Of a stretch of DNA of 64,000 bases, positions 19,044 through 25,897 are shown in pieces. How positions within the stretch are numbered: the stretch's first letter is position 1; the number at the start of each line of letters is the position of its first letter. The translations under genes and the position numbers were made by a program. Source of the stretch: JADJLQ01 sp038251405 (GTDB lineage: Bacteria; Bacteroidota; Bacteroidia; Chitinophagales; Saprospiraceae); contig JBBSBH010000001.1 in assembly GCA_038251405.1 (NCBI GenBank), forward strand, positions 186,001 to 250,000, read 5' to 3'. The notes under the pieces are model-generated. The model searched no databases and was not told the DNA's origin. It saw only the letters and a list, made by a program, of their open reading frames with translations.

Positions 19044-20780
19044 TCACTTGATCATAAATATCAATGCCTGATAAGGTTTCATATTAAGTTCTTCTCCTTC
19101 CTGGAAATAAGTACCATAATTATTGATAAGTACTTGATGCGTTGATTTCAATTCTGGCAGAATAATACTTGAATTTTTACTGGTAAAATTTAATAAGACC
19201 AGCACGCTTTCATTCTTCAGTTCTCTTCTATATGCATAAATGTCAGGATGCTCTCTTTGAAGGATTTGATATTTACCGTAAATAAGAATGGGATTTGACT
19301 TTCTAAGGGCAACCATTCTTTTAAAGTGATTCAAAATGGAAGTTGAGTCCTTGTCTTCAGCTTGTACATTGGTACGCTGGTAATTATTATTCACAGGCAG
19401 CCAGGGAATTCCACTTGAAAATCCTGCATTCAATGTATTATCCCATTGCATAGGAGTCCTTCCATTGTCTCGTGAACTAAATGATAAATTCATTAAATAT
19501 TCTTTTAGATCGCCTTTTTCTAATTGAGTTTTTTTATATCCATTGATCGCCGATATGTCCCGATATTCTTCAATTTTTGTAAAACCCATATTAGTCATCC
19601 CAAGTTCGTCACCATAGTAGATATAAGGTGTGCCTCGCATGCTTAAAATAAATGTACTGAGCATCTTCGCAGAGGCTGCTTTATACTCACCACTATCATT
19701 TCCAAATCTGCTTACCAACCTGGCCTGATCATGGTTAGAAAGAAAAATGGAAAGCCATCCATTTTCAGCGAATGCACTATCCCATTTGGTAAATACTTCT
19801 TTAAATCGGGTGATGCTATAACCACCTGGTTTGGCAAGATCGACTCCATCAAACGCATAAGCCATATTCAGTTCATTTCTGCTTTCATCTACCAGATTAT
19901 GAGCATCTTCAAATGTACTCCCTGCACCTTCTGCCACTGACATCACATGATATTTTTGAAATACAGTTTTATTCATCTCTTTTAAATAGTCGTGCAGGTG
20001 ACCTTGCAAGGCATAATAGGATATAAAATTATTTTCAAATCCTTTTGGGAATTCTGGAAAGGAAGTGTCTTTTGCAGCAAACTGAAAAGCATCTAGTCTG
20101 AATCCATCCACTCCTTTTTCAGCCCAAAATTTCATGATATCATAGATTTCATTCCTGAGCTGTGGATTTTCCCAATTGAGATCTGGCTGCTTTTTAGAGA
20201 AATAATGTAAATAATAAGCATTTGTAGTGGAATCATATGTCCAGGCATTGCCAGTTTCATCAAATAAACTGTACCTGTAGTTTGGCTTTCCTCTTTCAGC
20301 AGGCCACCAATGATAATATTGTCTGTATGGGTTTTCCCTTGAGGATTTGGATTGTATAAACCAATTATGCTCATCACTACTATGATTGAGCACCATATCC
20401 ATTACCAACTTTATTCCCCTGCTGTGCATGCCTTTCAACATATTGTCAAAATCATTCATAGATCCAAAATCGGACATGATGTTTCTATAGTCGCTGACAT
20501 CGTAGCCATTATCATCATTGGGAGAACTATAGATTGGGTTTAGCCAAACAGCATCTACACCCAGGCTTTTGATATAATCCAGTTTTTCGATGATTCCATT
20601 CAAATCACCTATACCGTCACCATCGGTATCTTTAAAACTACGTGGATATATTTGATAGATAACCGATTCTTTCCACCATGGTTTACTGGAAGTGTCTTGA
20701 TTGGGTTTATTTTCCACCGAAGTTCTGCAAAACCAATTTAATAGAATTAAAACAAGTATTGAAAGAACATTAATTTTCAT
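19044..20780 (-). CDS. Alpha-glucosidase, glycoside hydrolase family 13
   Basis: This is a 578-residue GH13 enzyme related to oligo-1,6-glucosidase and alpha-glucosidase. Conserved regions are seen in order: GVDAVWLNPIYSSP, LVMDMVLNHSSDEH (region I), GFRLDAFQF (nucleophile Asp), SVAEGAG (acid/base Glu), and FLSNHDQARLVSRFG (transition-state Asp), followed by NGRTPMQWD. The QPDLNWENP segment is typical of the alpha-1,6 and alpha-1,4 oligoglucosidase groups. The N-terminus has a hydrophobic stretch ending in Cys (ILVLILLNWFC), so it is exported and may be a lipoprotein, although the lipobox is unusual. It would trim maltodextrins outside the cytoplasm. Confidence 0.92.
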   Translation of the reverse strand: MKINVLSILVLILLNWFCRTSVENKPNQDTSSKPWWKESVIYQIYPRSFKDTDGDGIGDLNGIIEKLDYIKSLGVDAVWLNPIYSSPNDDNGYDVSDYRNIMSDFGSMNDFDNMLKGMHSRGIKLVMDMVLNHSSDEHNWFIQSKSSRENPYRQYYHWWPAERGKPNYRYSLFDETGNAWTYDSTTNAYYLHYFSKKQPDLNWENPQLRNEIYDIMKFWAEKGVDGFRLDAFQFAAKDTSFPEFPKGFENNFISYYALQGHLHDYLKEMNKTVFQKYHVMSVAEGAGSTFEDAHNLVDESRNELNMAYAFDGVDLAKPGGYSITRFKEVFTKWDSAFAENGWLSIFLSNHDQARLVSRFGNDSGEYKAASAKMLSTFILSMRGTPYIYYGDELGMTNMGFTKIEEYRDISAINGYKKTQLEKGDLKEYLMNLSFSSRDNGRTPMQWDNTLNAGFSSGIPWLPVNNNYQRTNVQAEDKDSTSILNHFKRMVALRKSNPILIYGKYQILQREHPDIYAYRRELKNESVLVLLNFTSKNSSIILPELKSTHQVLINNYGTYFQEGEELNMKPYQALIFMIK

Positions 20781-20842
20781 TGGAAATTGGATTCTAAACT
20801 AAATGTACAAATCCTTTTATAAAAGCGAAATGGTGCTCTTAA

Positions 20843-21109
20843 TCATTGCTGTTTAACAGCCTTTTTTGGAACAGGATCAAATCCCCATCCGCCCCAGGGA
20901 TGACAACGAAATATTCTTTTAAGGCCAAGCCATGTTCCTTTTAAGGGGCCCCATTCTTTGATAGCACCTATCATATAATGTGAGCAGGTAGGTTGGTATC
21001 TACACTTGTTTGCGCCTAATAATGGAGATATTAATATCTGATAAAGTCTTACAGGAAGAATCAATAAAAAATTGAAAAATCTGGTAATGTATATAAGTAT
21101 TGATTTCAA
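20843..21109 (-). CDS. yidD: Membrane protein insertion efficiency factor YidD
   Basis: This is an 88-residue YidD/haemolysin-like small protein. The diagnostic cysteine-rich core CRYQPTCSHYMIGAI, the segment GTWLGLKRIFRCHP and the end WGGWGFDPVP are all present. YidD is thought to assist YidC in membrane-protein insertion. In many bacteria it sits with rnpA and yidC; here it is instead the last of three genes (HupE-like, DUF6702, yidD) on the minus strand with small gaps. Confidence 0.93.
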   Translation of the reverse strand: MKSILIYITRFFNFLLILPVRLYQILISPLLGANKCRYQPTCSHYMIGAIKEWGPLKGTWLGLKRIFRCHPWGGWGFDPVPKKAVKQQ

Positions 21110-21128
21110 ATTTGCTTTAACTAAAGTA

Positions 21129-21638
21129 TCAATATTTTACAGTTTCCTCATTGTGTTTACTGTATAAAAGCAGGTAACCCTTCTGATCCTTTACTTTGAT
21201 ATTCACGATATTCCGCTGGTCATCGTATAAGTCCATCAACACCTCATCCTTCACTTTTAATTCTTTAAAAGACTTTGGAGAAGAAAATTCTAAATAGCAC
21301 CATACAGCAATGAAGTCGTCAGAGGGTTCTTTGCCAATATATTTTGGAGTAAGTGATTTGCCGTCAACCGTCAGTCTTATTTTTTGACTTAAGTAGTTGA
21401 ATAAATAGTCATCTGCATTTTTTAATTCACGATCCGAGCATAAATGCAATTCAGGAAACCCCTGACCCAATAGGCTTTTTTGCAAATCATCAATATAAAT
21501 TTGAGTGGCAATCTCAAACGTGCTGGAATCTTCGTTGAATTGGATTTCACATTTGCTTACATGTATATCATGCAAATACGTTTCCCGGGAAATAAAAAAA
21601 GAAACGATTGGGATGAAGAATGTGAAAAGTAATTGCAT
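21129..21638 (-). CDS. DUF6702-family exported protein
   Basis: This is a 169-residue protein with an N-terminal hydrophobic signal (QLLFTFFIPIVSFFIS). The following pattern, HDIHVSKCEIQFNEDSS then IATQIYIDDLQKSLL, matches DUF6702, an immunoglobulin-like exported family in Bacteroidota of unknown role. It lies 23 bases downstream of the HupE-like gene and 19 bases upstream of yidD, so the three are likely one operon. Family members are often next to HupE-like proteins, in my recollection; a metal-related function is possible but not shown. Confidence 0.7.
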   Translation of the reverse strand: MQLLFTFFIPIVSFFISRETYLHDIHVSKCEIQFNEDSSTFEIATQIYIDDLQKSLLGQGFPELHLCSDRELKNADDYLFNYLSQKIRLTVDGKSLTPKYIGKEPSDDFIAVWCYLEFSSPKSFKELKVKDEVLMDLYDDQRNIVNIKVKDQKGYLLLYSKHNEETVKY

Positions 21639-21661
21639 ATACAGTTTTTAAGGAACAATAA

Positions 21662-22243
21662 TTACCAGAACTTAGTTTCCCACATAAGGTACAAAGCTAA
21701 TAGAACAATTATTCCCGAAATGAGCTTAGACCATTTCGAATGCTTTATTTTGAAAAAATTAACGAAAAGATATGTAATTGCCATGAATAAGAATACAATC
21801 AATAATTGGCCGATTTCTATTCCAATATTAAAAGCAAATAAGGGTTTTACCACACTTTCTTCCTTTCCTAATAGACTTTTGAAATAATTGGAAAATCCCA
21901 TCCCATGAATGAAACCGAAAATCAATGGTAAGAAATATTTATATATTGGAATTTGTGAGCTGTTCTTTGAGTTTTGATAATTTAAAAGAGCTGTGATTAA
22001 TATGGTTACCGGAATTAAAAACTCGATCACCTTCGATGGAAGCACCAGGATATTCAGGGCTGATAATGCTAAGGTGAGGGAATGACCTATAGTAAATGCC
22101 GTGACCAGTATTAAAAGCCTGCGCCATTCGGATGGTAAATACATGGCACATAATGCAATTACGAATAATATATGATCATAGGCCCTGTAATCTGCAATGT
22201 GTTGCCAGCCTAGCCGTAAATAAGTATAAAATTCGCTGTGCAT
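21662..22243 (-). CDS. HupE/UreJ-like membrane protein
   Basis: This is a 193-residue inner-membrane protein with about five to six helices. It shows YDHILFVIALCAMYLPSEWRR and VTAFTIGHSLTLALSAL near the N-terminus and GFIHGMGFSN in the middle, the His/Asp-rich motifs of the HupE/UreJ family. HupE proteins transport nickel or cobalt in hydrogenase and urease systems, but the short Bacteroidota members have no proven substrate. No nickel enzymes are nearby. First of three genes before DUF6702 and yidD. Confidence 0.8.
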   Translation of the reverse strand: MHSEFYTYLRLGWQHIADYRAYDHILFVIALCAMYLPSEWRRLLILVTAFTIGHSLTLALSALNILVLPSKVIEFLIPVTILITALLNYQNSKNSSQIPIYKYFLPLIFGFIHGMGFSNYFKSLLGKEESVVKPLFAFNIGIEIGQLLIVFLFMAITYLFVNFFKIKHSKWSKLISGIIVLLALYLMWETKFW

Positions 22244-22259
22244 GGTGGATTGGGCAGTA

Positions 22260-22324
22260 GAAAGTTAGATAATCGGAAAGTTAGAAAATTGGAAAGACGG
22301 TTCCATCTCCTGAATTTCCGATTA
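22260..22324. repeat. 16-bp tandem repeat plus 10-bp inverted repeat
   Basis: Two head-to-tail 16-bp units, GAAAGTTAGATAATCG (22260-22275) and GAAAGTTAGAAAATTG (22276-22291), are followed by a third partial GAAAG. The first unit overlaps one arm of a perfect inverted repeat TAATCGGAAA (22270-22279) / TTTCCGATTA (22315-22324) with a 35-base spacer. It lies between ahcY and the HupE-like gene and could be an RNA hairpin in their intergenic message. Confidence 0.7.
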
Positions 22325-22328
22325 ATCA

Positions 22329-23642
22329 TCAATATCTGTAGTAATCAGGCTTATATGGGCCTTCTTGATTGATCCCTAAGTAATCAGCTTGTTCTTTATC
22401 CAATATATCGAGTTCAACACCAATTTTTTCAAGGTGTAATCTGGCTACCATTTCATCTAGGTATTTCGGCAACATGTAAACTTTATTCTCGTATTTGTCT
22501 CTATTGCCCCATAGTTCCATTTGTGCCAATACCTGGTTAGTAAAAGAATTAGACATTACGAACGAAGGATGTCCCATCGCGCAGCCAAGATTTACTAAGC
22601 GGCCTTCAGCTAGTAGAATAATATCTTTTCCATCAATGGTATATTTATCTACCTGGGGCTTTATTTGATCGCGTGTATTACCGTAGTTTTTATTTAACCA
22701 GGCTACATCGATTTCATTGTCAAAGTGTCCAATATTGCAAACCACCGTTTTATCTTTCATTAATTTGAAATGTTCACCTCGCAATACATTCAAACAGCCT
22801 GTAGCCGTAACTACAATATTGGCATCTTGTAAAGCATTTTCCATTTTCTTCACTGCGTATCCGTCCATTGCTGCTTGCAGAGCGCAAATGGGGTCTATCT
22901 CAGTCACTATCACCCGACAGCCTGCACCGCGTAAAGACATCGCTGATCCTTTTCCTACATCACCATAGCCTGCAACCACTGCTACTTTGCCTGCCAGCAT
23001 CAAGTCCGTTGCTCTTCTGATAGCATCTACACAACTTTCCCGGCAACCGTATTTATTATCAAATTTTGATTTAGTTACTGAGTCATTTACATTGATGGCG
23101 GGCACTGGAAGTGTACCTTTTGCCACCCGGTCATATAATCTATGTACTCCGGTAGTAGTTTCTTCACTGATGCCGCCAAGATCTTTTACTAACTCCGGAT
23201 ATTGATCTAATACAATGTTCGTCAGATCACCACCATCATCCAGGATCATATTTAATGGTTTGCCATCTTTGAAGGCGAACAAAGTTTGTTCCACACACCA
23301 ATCATATTCTTCCAGGCTCATTCCTTTCCAGGCAAATACGGGCACTCCAATGGCAGCAATGGCTGCGGCAGCGTGATCTTGTGTAGAAAATATATTGCAG
23401 GAAGACCAGGTCACTTCTGCTCCCAGTGCAACTAATGTTTCTATTAACACAGCAGTCTGGATAGTCATATGAAGGCAACCTGCAATACGCGCGCCTTGTA
23501 AAGGTTTAGAATCTCCGTATTGTTCTCTTAAAGCAATCAAACCAGGCATTTCAGCCTCTGCTAATAAAATTTCTTTTCGGCCCCAATCAGCCAAAGACAT
23601 GTCTTTAACTTTGTAAGCAAGTTTTGTTTGTACAGTTTCCAT
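22329..23642 (-). CDS. ahcY: Adenosylhomocysteinase
   Basis: AhcY hydrolyses S-adenosylhomocysteine to adenosine and homocysteine, clearing the product of SAM-dependent methylation. The 437-residue protein carries the NAD-binding motif GYGDVGKGSAMSLRGAG, the substrate segments ARIAGCLHMTIQTAVLIETL and EETTTGVHRLYD, and the C-terminal PDYYRY that reaches into the neighbouring subunit. Cytoplasmic homotetramer in the family. A TAnnTTTGC promoter box stands 36 bases upstream of the ATG. I see no SAH riboswitch in the short leader. Confidence 0.97.
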   Translation of the reverse strand: METVQTKLAYKVKDMSLADWGRKEILLAEAEMPGLIALREQYGDSKPLQGARIAGCLHMTIQTAVLIETLVALGAEVTWSSCNIFSTQDHAAAAIAAIGVPVFAWKGMSLEEYDWCVEQTLFAFKDGKPLNMILDDGGDLTNIVLDQYPELVKDLGGISEETTTGVHRLYDRVAKGTLPVPAINVNDSVTKSKFDNKYGCRESCVDAIRRATDLMLAGKVAVVAGYGDVGKGSAMSLRGAGCRVIVTEIDPICALQAAMDGYAVKKMENALQDANIVVTATGCLNVLRGEHFKLMKDKTVVCNIGHFDNEIDVAWLNKNYGNTRDQIKPQVDKYTIDGKDIILLAEGRLVNLGCAMGHPSFVMSNSFTNQVLAQMELWGNRDKYENKVYMLPKYLDEMVARLHLEKIGVELDILDKEQADYLGINQEGPYKPDYYRY

Positions 23643-23677
23643 TAATTATAAGATGTGTATTTATATTATTTAAGGCT

Positions 23678-23686
23678 GCAAAGGTA
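23678..23686 (-). promoter_or_regulatory. Bacteroidota -7 box of ahcY
   Basis: The minus strand reads TACCTTTGC, matching TAnnTTTG, 36 bases before the ahcY ATG. It predicts a leader of about 25-30 nt. Confidence 0.5.
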
Positions 23687-23775
23687 AGAAATAGATATAA
23701 TTATTTTAGTTATAAATGCCTTGTAAAGGGTGTATCAAAAATTCGAATTAGACCTTAATTTTCTACGAAAAGCCA

Positions 23776-23954
23776 GACCTGTTTAAGTAAATGGTCTAGA
23801 GAAAGGAGCTTTTTCGGCAAAAGAAAGAACAACCAGGCCATATGCCCCTTTCGAATTAATTTACCTGGAACAATACAGCACAAGAATAGAAGCAAGAGTA
23901 AAGGAAAAATATTTAAAAACATCCAGCGGAAAGGATTTTTTGAGAAACAGATAA
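23776..23954 (+). pseudogene. Remnant of a GIY-YIG nuclease gene (C-terminal part)
   Basis: The plus strand from 23787 to the TAA at 23954 encodes 55 codons whose pattern is that of the C-terminal half of small GIY-YIG nucleases: KGAFSAKERTTRPYAPFELI followed by YLEQYSTRIEARVKEKYLK and GKDFLRNR. The preceding family element DLFK lies at 23776-23787 in a different frame and is followed by a stop, so a frameshift separates the parts. The N-terminal GIY and YIG motifs are not found upstream. There is no in-frame ATG. I read it as a decayed gene; the family normally has about 80-100 residues. A minus-strand ORF over the same bases (23755-23964) is its shadow. Confidence 0.62.
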
Positions 23955-23975
23955 GATAAATCAATGCGTATTTAT

Positions 23976-23984
23976 TAAATTTGC
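23976..23984 (+). promoter_or_regulatory. Bacteroidota -7 box of tRNA-Leu(CAA)
   Basis: TAAATTTGC matches TAnnTTTGC and lies 10 bases before the mature tRNA 5' end. Confidence 0.5.
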
Positions 23985-23994
23985 GATTCCATTA

Positions 23995-24078
23995 GCCGAA
24001 GTGGCGGAATTGGTAGACGCGCTGGACTCAAAATCCAGTGTCAGCAATGATGTAGGGGTTCGATTCCCCTCTTCGGTA
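23995..24078 (+). tRNA. tRNA-Leu (anticodon CAA)
   Basis: This is an 84-nt class II tRNA with acceptor GCCGAAG/CTTCGGT (terminal G-U), D-arm with GGTAGAC, anticodon stem CTGGA/TCCAG around loop CTCAAAA (anticodon CAA, reads UUG), a long variable arm (TGTCAGCAATGATGT) and T-loop TTCGATT. Discriminator A; CCA not fully encoded. Confidence 0.95.
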
Positions 24079-24081
24079 CCG

Positions 24082-24114
24082 AAGGTTGATCGTTTTTCGG
24101 TCAACCTTTTTTCT
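24082..24114 (+). terminator. Rho-independent terminator after tRNA-Leu(CAA)
   Basis: A perfect 8-bp stem AAGGTTGA/TCAACCTT with an 11-base loop is followed directly by a T-run (TTTTTT with the stem end, then C). It begins three bases after the tRNA end, so the two tRNA-Leu genes are probably separate transcripts. Confidence 0.75.
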
Positions 24115-24115
24115 T

Positions 24116-24124
24116 TAACTTTGC
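24116..24124 (+). promoter_or_regulatory. Bacteroidota -7 box of tRNA-Leu(CAG)
   Basis: TAACTTTGC, an exact TAnnTTTGC match, lies just after the terminator and 17 bases before the second tRNA-Leu. Confidence 0.55.
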
Positions 24125-24141
24125 ATCCGTTGAAAGCAATT

Positions 24142-24225
24142 GCCGAAGTGGTGAAATTGGTAGACACGCACGTTTCAGAGGCGTGTGTCCGCAAGGATGT
24201 ACGGGTTCGAGTCCCGTTTTCGGCA
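24142..24225 (+). tRNA. tRNA-Leu (anticodon CAG)
   Basis: This is an 84-nt class II tRNA with acceptor GCCGAAG/TTTCGGC, D-arm with GGTAGAC, anticodon stem CACGT/GCGTG around loop TTCAGAG (anticodon CAG, reads CUG), a long variable arm (TGTCCGCAAGGATGT) and T-loop TTCGAGT. Discriminator A; CCA not encoded. Confidence 0.95.
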
Positions 24226-24759
24226 CTTTTACATTCAGTTAAATGATTGAAAATCAATGTATTAATAGTTGGTGCTTTATATTTGTCGACTGGTTTCTGA
24301 ACAAAAAGCATTTAAAAAAGATTATGGTTTATAACCCGTCCCCAAATTTTGTGGGTAATTATAGGATGATACGGCTAAAAGTCAATATCTAATATTCATA
24401 TCGGCCATAGGGCTAAAAGAACAACTAGAACAACTGACCTCATTTTAATATCCAGCCTTATTATATACCATTAAAACGGGGAGTAAGTGACTGTGCCAGA
24501 GGAATAAGAAATAGGCTCTAATTAATTGCTGGTAGGACATTAAATAATACTTGTTTATTAGTTTTCATCGTAAACCTTACGTTAGGAGTCCCTTTAAAAA
24601 ATCATTAATTTATGTGATTGTCCATAATCGGCTTGCTGTCGAACTTTACATTATTATTTTATGCAAATCTTGAATTGACTTTTGAAAGAGAATATTAAAC
24701 CGGAATGGAGAAAATGAGCAACTAAATAAACCTTATTAATCATTCAAATAAAATCAATT
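24226..24759. other. Gene-poor stretch between tRNA-Leu and lipoprotein gene
   Basis: No ORF of useful length or recognisable motif is seen on either strand across 534 bases. The longest coding-like run is about 28 codons (around 24367-24450, plus strand) without homology I can name. No repeat or T-rich hairpin stands out. It may contain the lipoprotein promoter and worn-out sequence. Confidence 0.5.
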
Positions 24760-25545
24760 ATGAAAACAATCTTTTATCGCACTGCTTCCATCTTTATTGG
24801 ACTTGTGCTTTTAAGTATTCTGTCTTGTTCAAAAGAAAATTCAGAAGGCCCTCTTACTGCATACCAGGTACCCAATGGGGCAATACATGAAATTCAAAAC
24901 ATCCCTGCTGGTATCTATAAAGGAGCAGCAACCCATCTGCAACATGGTGTAGCCTATTCATGGTTAGAGTTCAAAGCTGTTGATGATCTGGACAATGTAG
25001 GGATTGTGCTCCCGATATCTGAATTGATTAATTCTTCTTCTCCTTCCATTGAAATAAGTCTGCCAAATGCAAACCAATACAAAGACATTTTTAATAAAAT
25101 CTTTGTAAATAGTAATTCAATGGATCCCATTTCCGGAATGCCCGGATCCGCTCATATCAGTTTTAATTTTTATTTAAATGAATCTCTATTTAATTCATCG
25201 GAAGATTGTAATATGCATCATGCATGGACGAACATGCCAGCTGGATATAGCCCAATATTAACACCAGGGGGTAATATCAATGGGTTAGATCAGTTATGGC
25301 AACCAGTGATAGAAACCAATGAAAGCCGGCAAATAGAATTATTGCTTGGATCTTCTCACGCGAGCCTTGCATTTTACAGTCCTACAGTATCTACAGAAGT
25401 ATTGTTGAATCATCCCGATTTCATTGGAGAAATACCCCTACCTCCAACAATGACACCATTTCGTTATTATCCAACGGCATATCATATTAAACAGGTGGAT
25501 AATGATCTTATCGTTAAGCTTGAAAAATTTGTACTTAAAAATTGA
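24760..25545 (+). CDS. Lipoprotein of unknown function, possibly DUF5602-like
   Basis: This is a 261-residue protein with a lipoprotein signal peptide (IFIGLVLLSILSC, Cys near residue 23). The mature part has a beta-rich pattern with PAGIYKGAATHLQHGVAYSW, then GSAHISFNFYLNE and HHAWTNMPAGYSP. The order of these elements is faintly like DUF5602/TTHB210-type proteins, where a histidine-rich HFDFHFY motif stands at the second element, but the histidines differ, so I do not assert it. It stands alone between two gene-poor gaps. Confidence 0.62.
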   Translation: MKTIFYRTASIFIGLVLLSILSCSKENSEGPLTAYQVPNGAIHEIQNIPAGIYKGAATHLQHGVAYSWLEFKAVDDLDNVGIVLPISELINSSSPSIEISLPNANQYKDIFNKIFVNSNSMDPISGMPGSAHISFNFYLNESLFNSSEDCNMHHAWTNMPAGYSPILTPGGNINGLDQLWQPVIETNESRQIELLLGSSHASLAFYSPTVSTEVLLNHPDFIGEIPLPPTMTPFRYYPTAYHIKQVDNDLIVKLEKFVLKN

Positions 25546-25897
25546 ACATGTATTATAAAAATGAATAGACTTAATTGAATCGAGACCTCTTACCTGAGCA
25601 ATTCTTTAGAAAATTCCGTTGATGGACATCTGACCTAAATGTATGATTAGGTACTATATATTTGGCTAAATAATCCGAATGGATTTACAGATAAAGTTTT
25701 TCCATCAAGTGCTTCCTGAATTCACTATGTGATTTTGGGGAGCACTGATTTTTTTAAGCTATTTAAAAAGGATATCGTAGAATGGGATATCCCTGATAAA
25801 TAAAAATAAATGTAAATTAAAGGGATGAAGATGTTATAAACAGGTTAGTAAAATATAAAGTACTGTTTTCCATTTTTTCAGTATTTAATCTTGAAAG
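25546..25897. other. Gene-poor stretch with possible coding remnant
   Basis: No intact gene is seen. One plus-strand frame is open from 25651 to 25719 (YIWLNNPNGFTDKVFPSSAS then TGA) and continues in the same frame from 25720 to 25803 (VILGSTDFFKLFKKDIVEW, DIPDK, TAA). Together they look like about 50 codons of a decayed gene with one internal stop. I cannot name the family and chance is possible. Confidence 0.35.

Noticed and set aside
23643..23760. SAH riboswitch upstream of ahcY
   Set aside because: The leader predicted from the promoter box is only about 25-30 nt, too short, and no conserved GC-rich core is seen.
23755..23964. Minus-strand 69-residue hydrophobic ORF
   Set aside because: It is the antisense shadow of the GIY-YIG remnant on the plus strand; its Leu/Phe runs arise from the Lys/Glu-rich coding on the other strand.
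24001..24246. 81-residue plus-strand ORF and 116-residue minus-strand ORF over the tRNA-Leu genes
   Set aside because: Both are translations of tRNA sequence; similar spurious proteins are common in databases.
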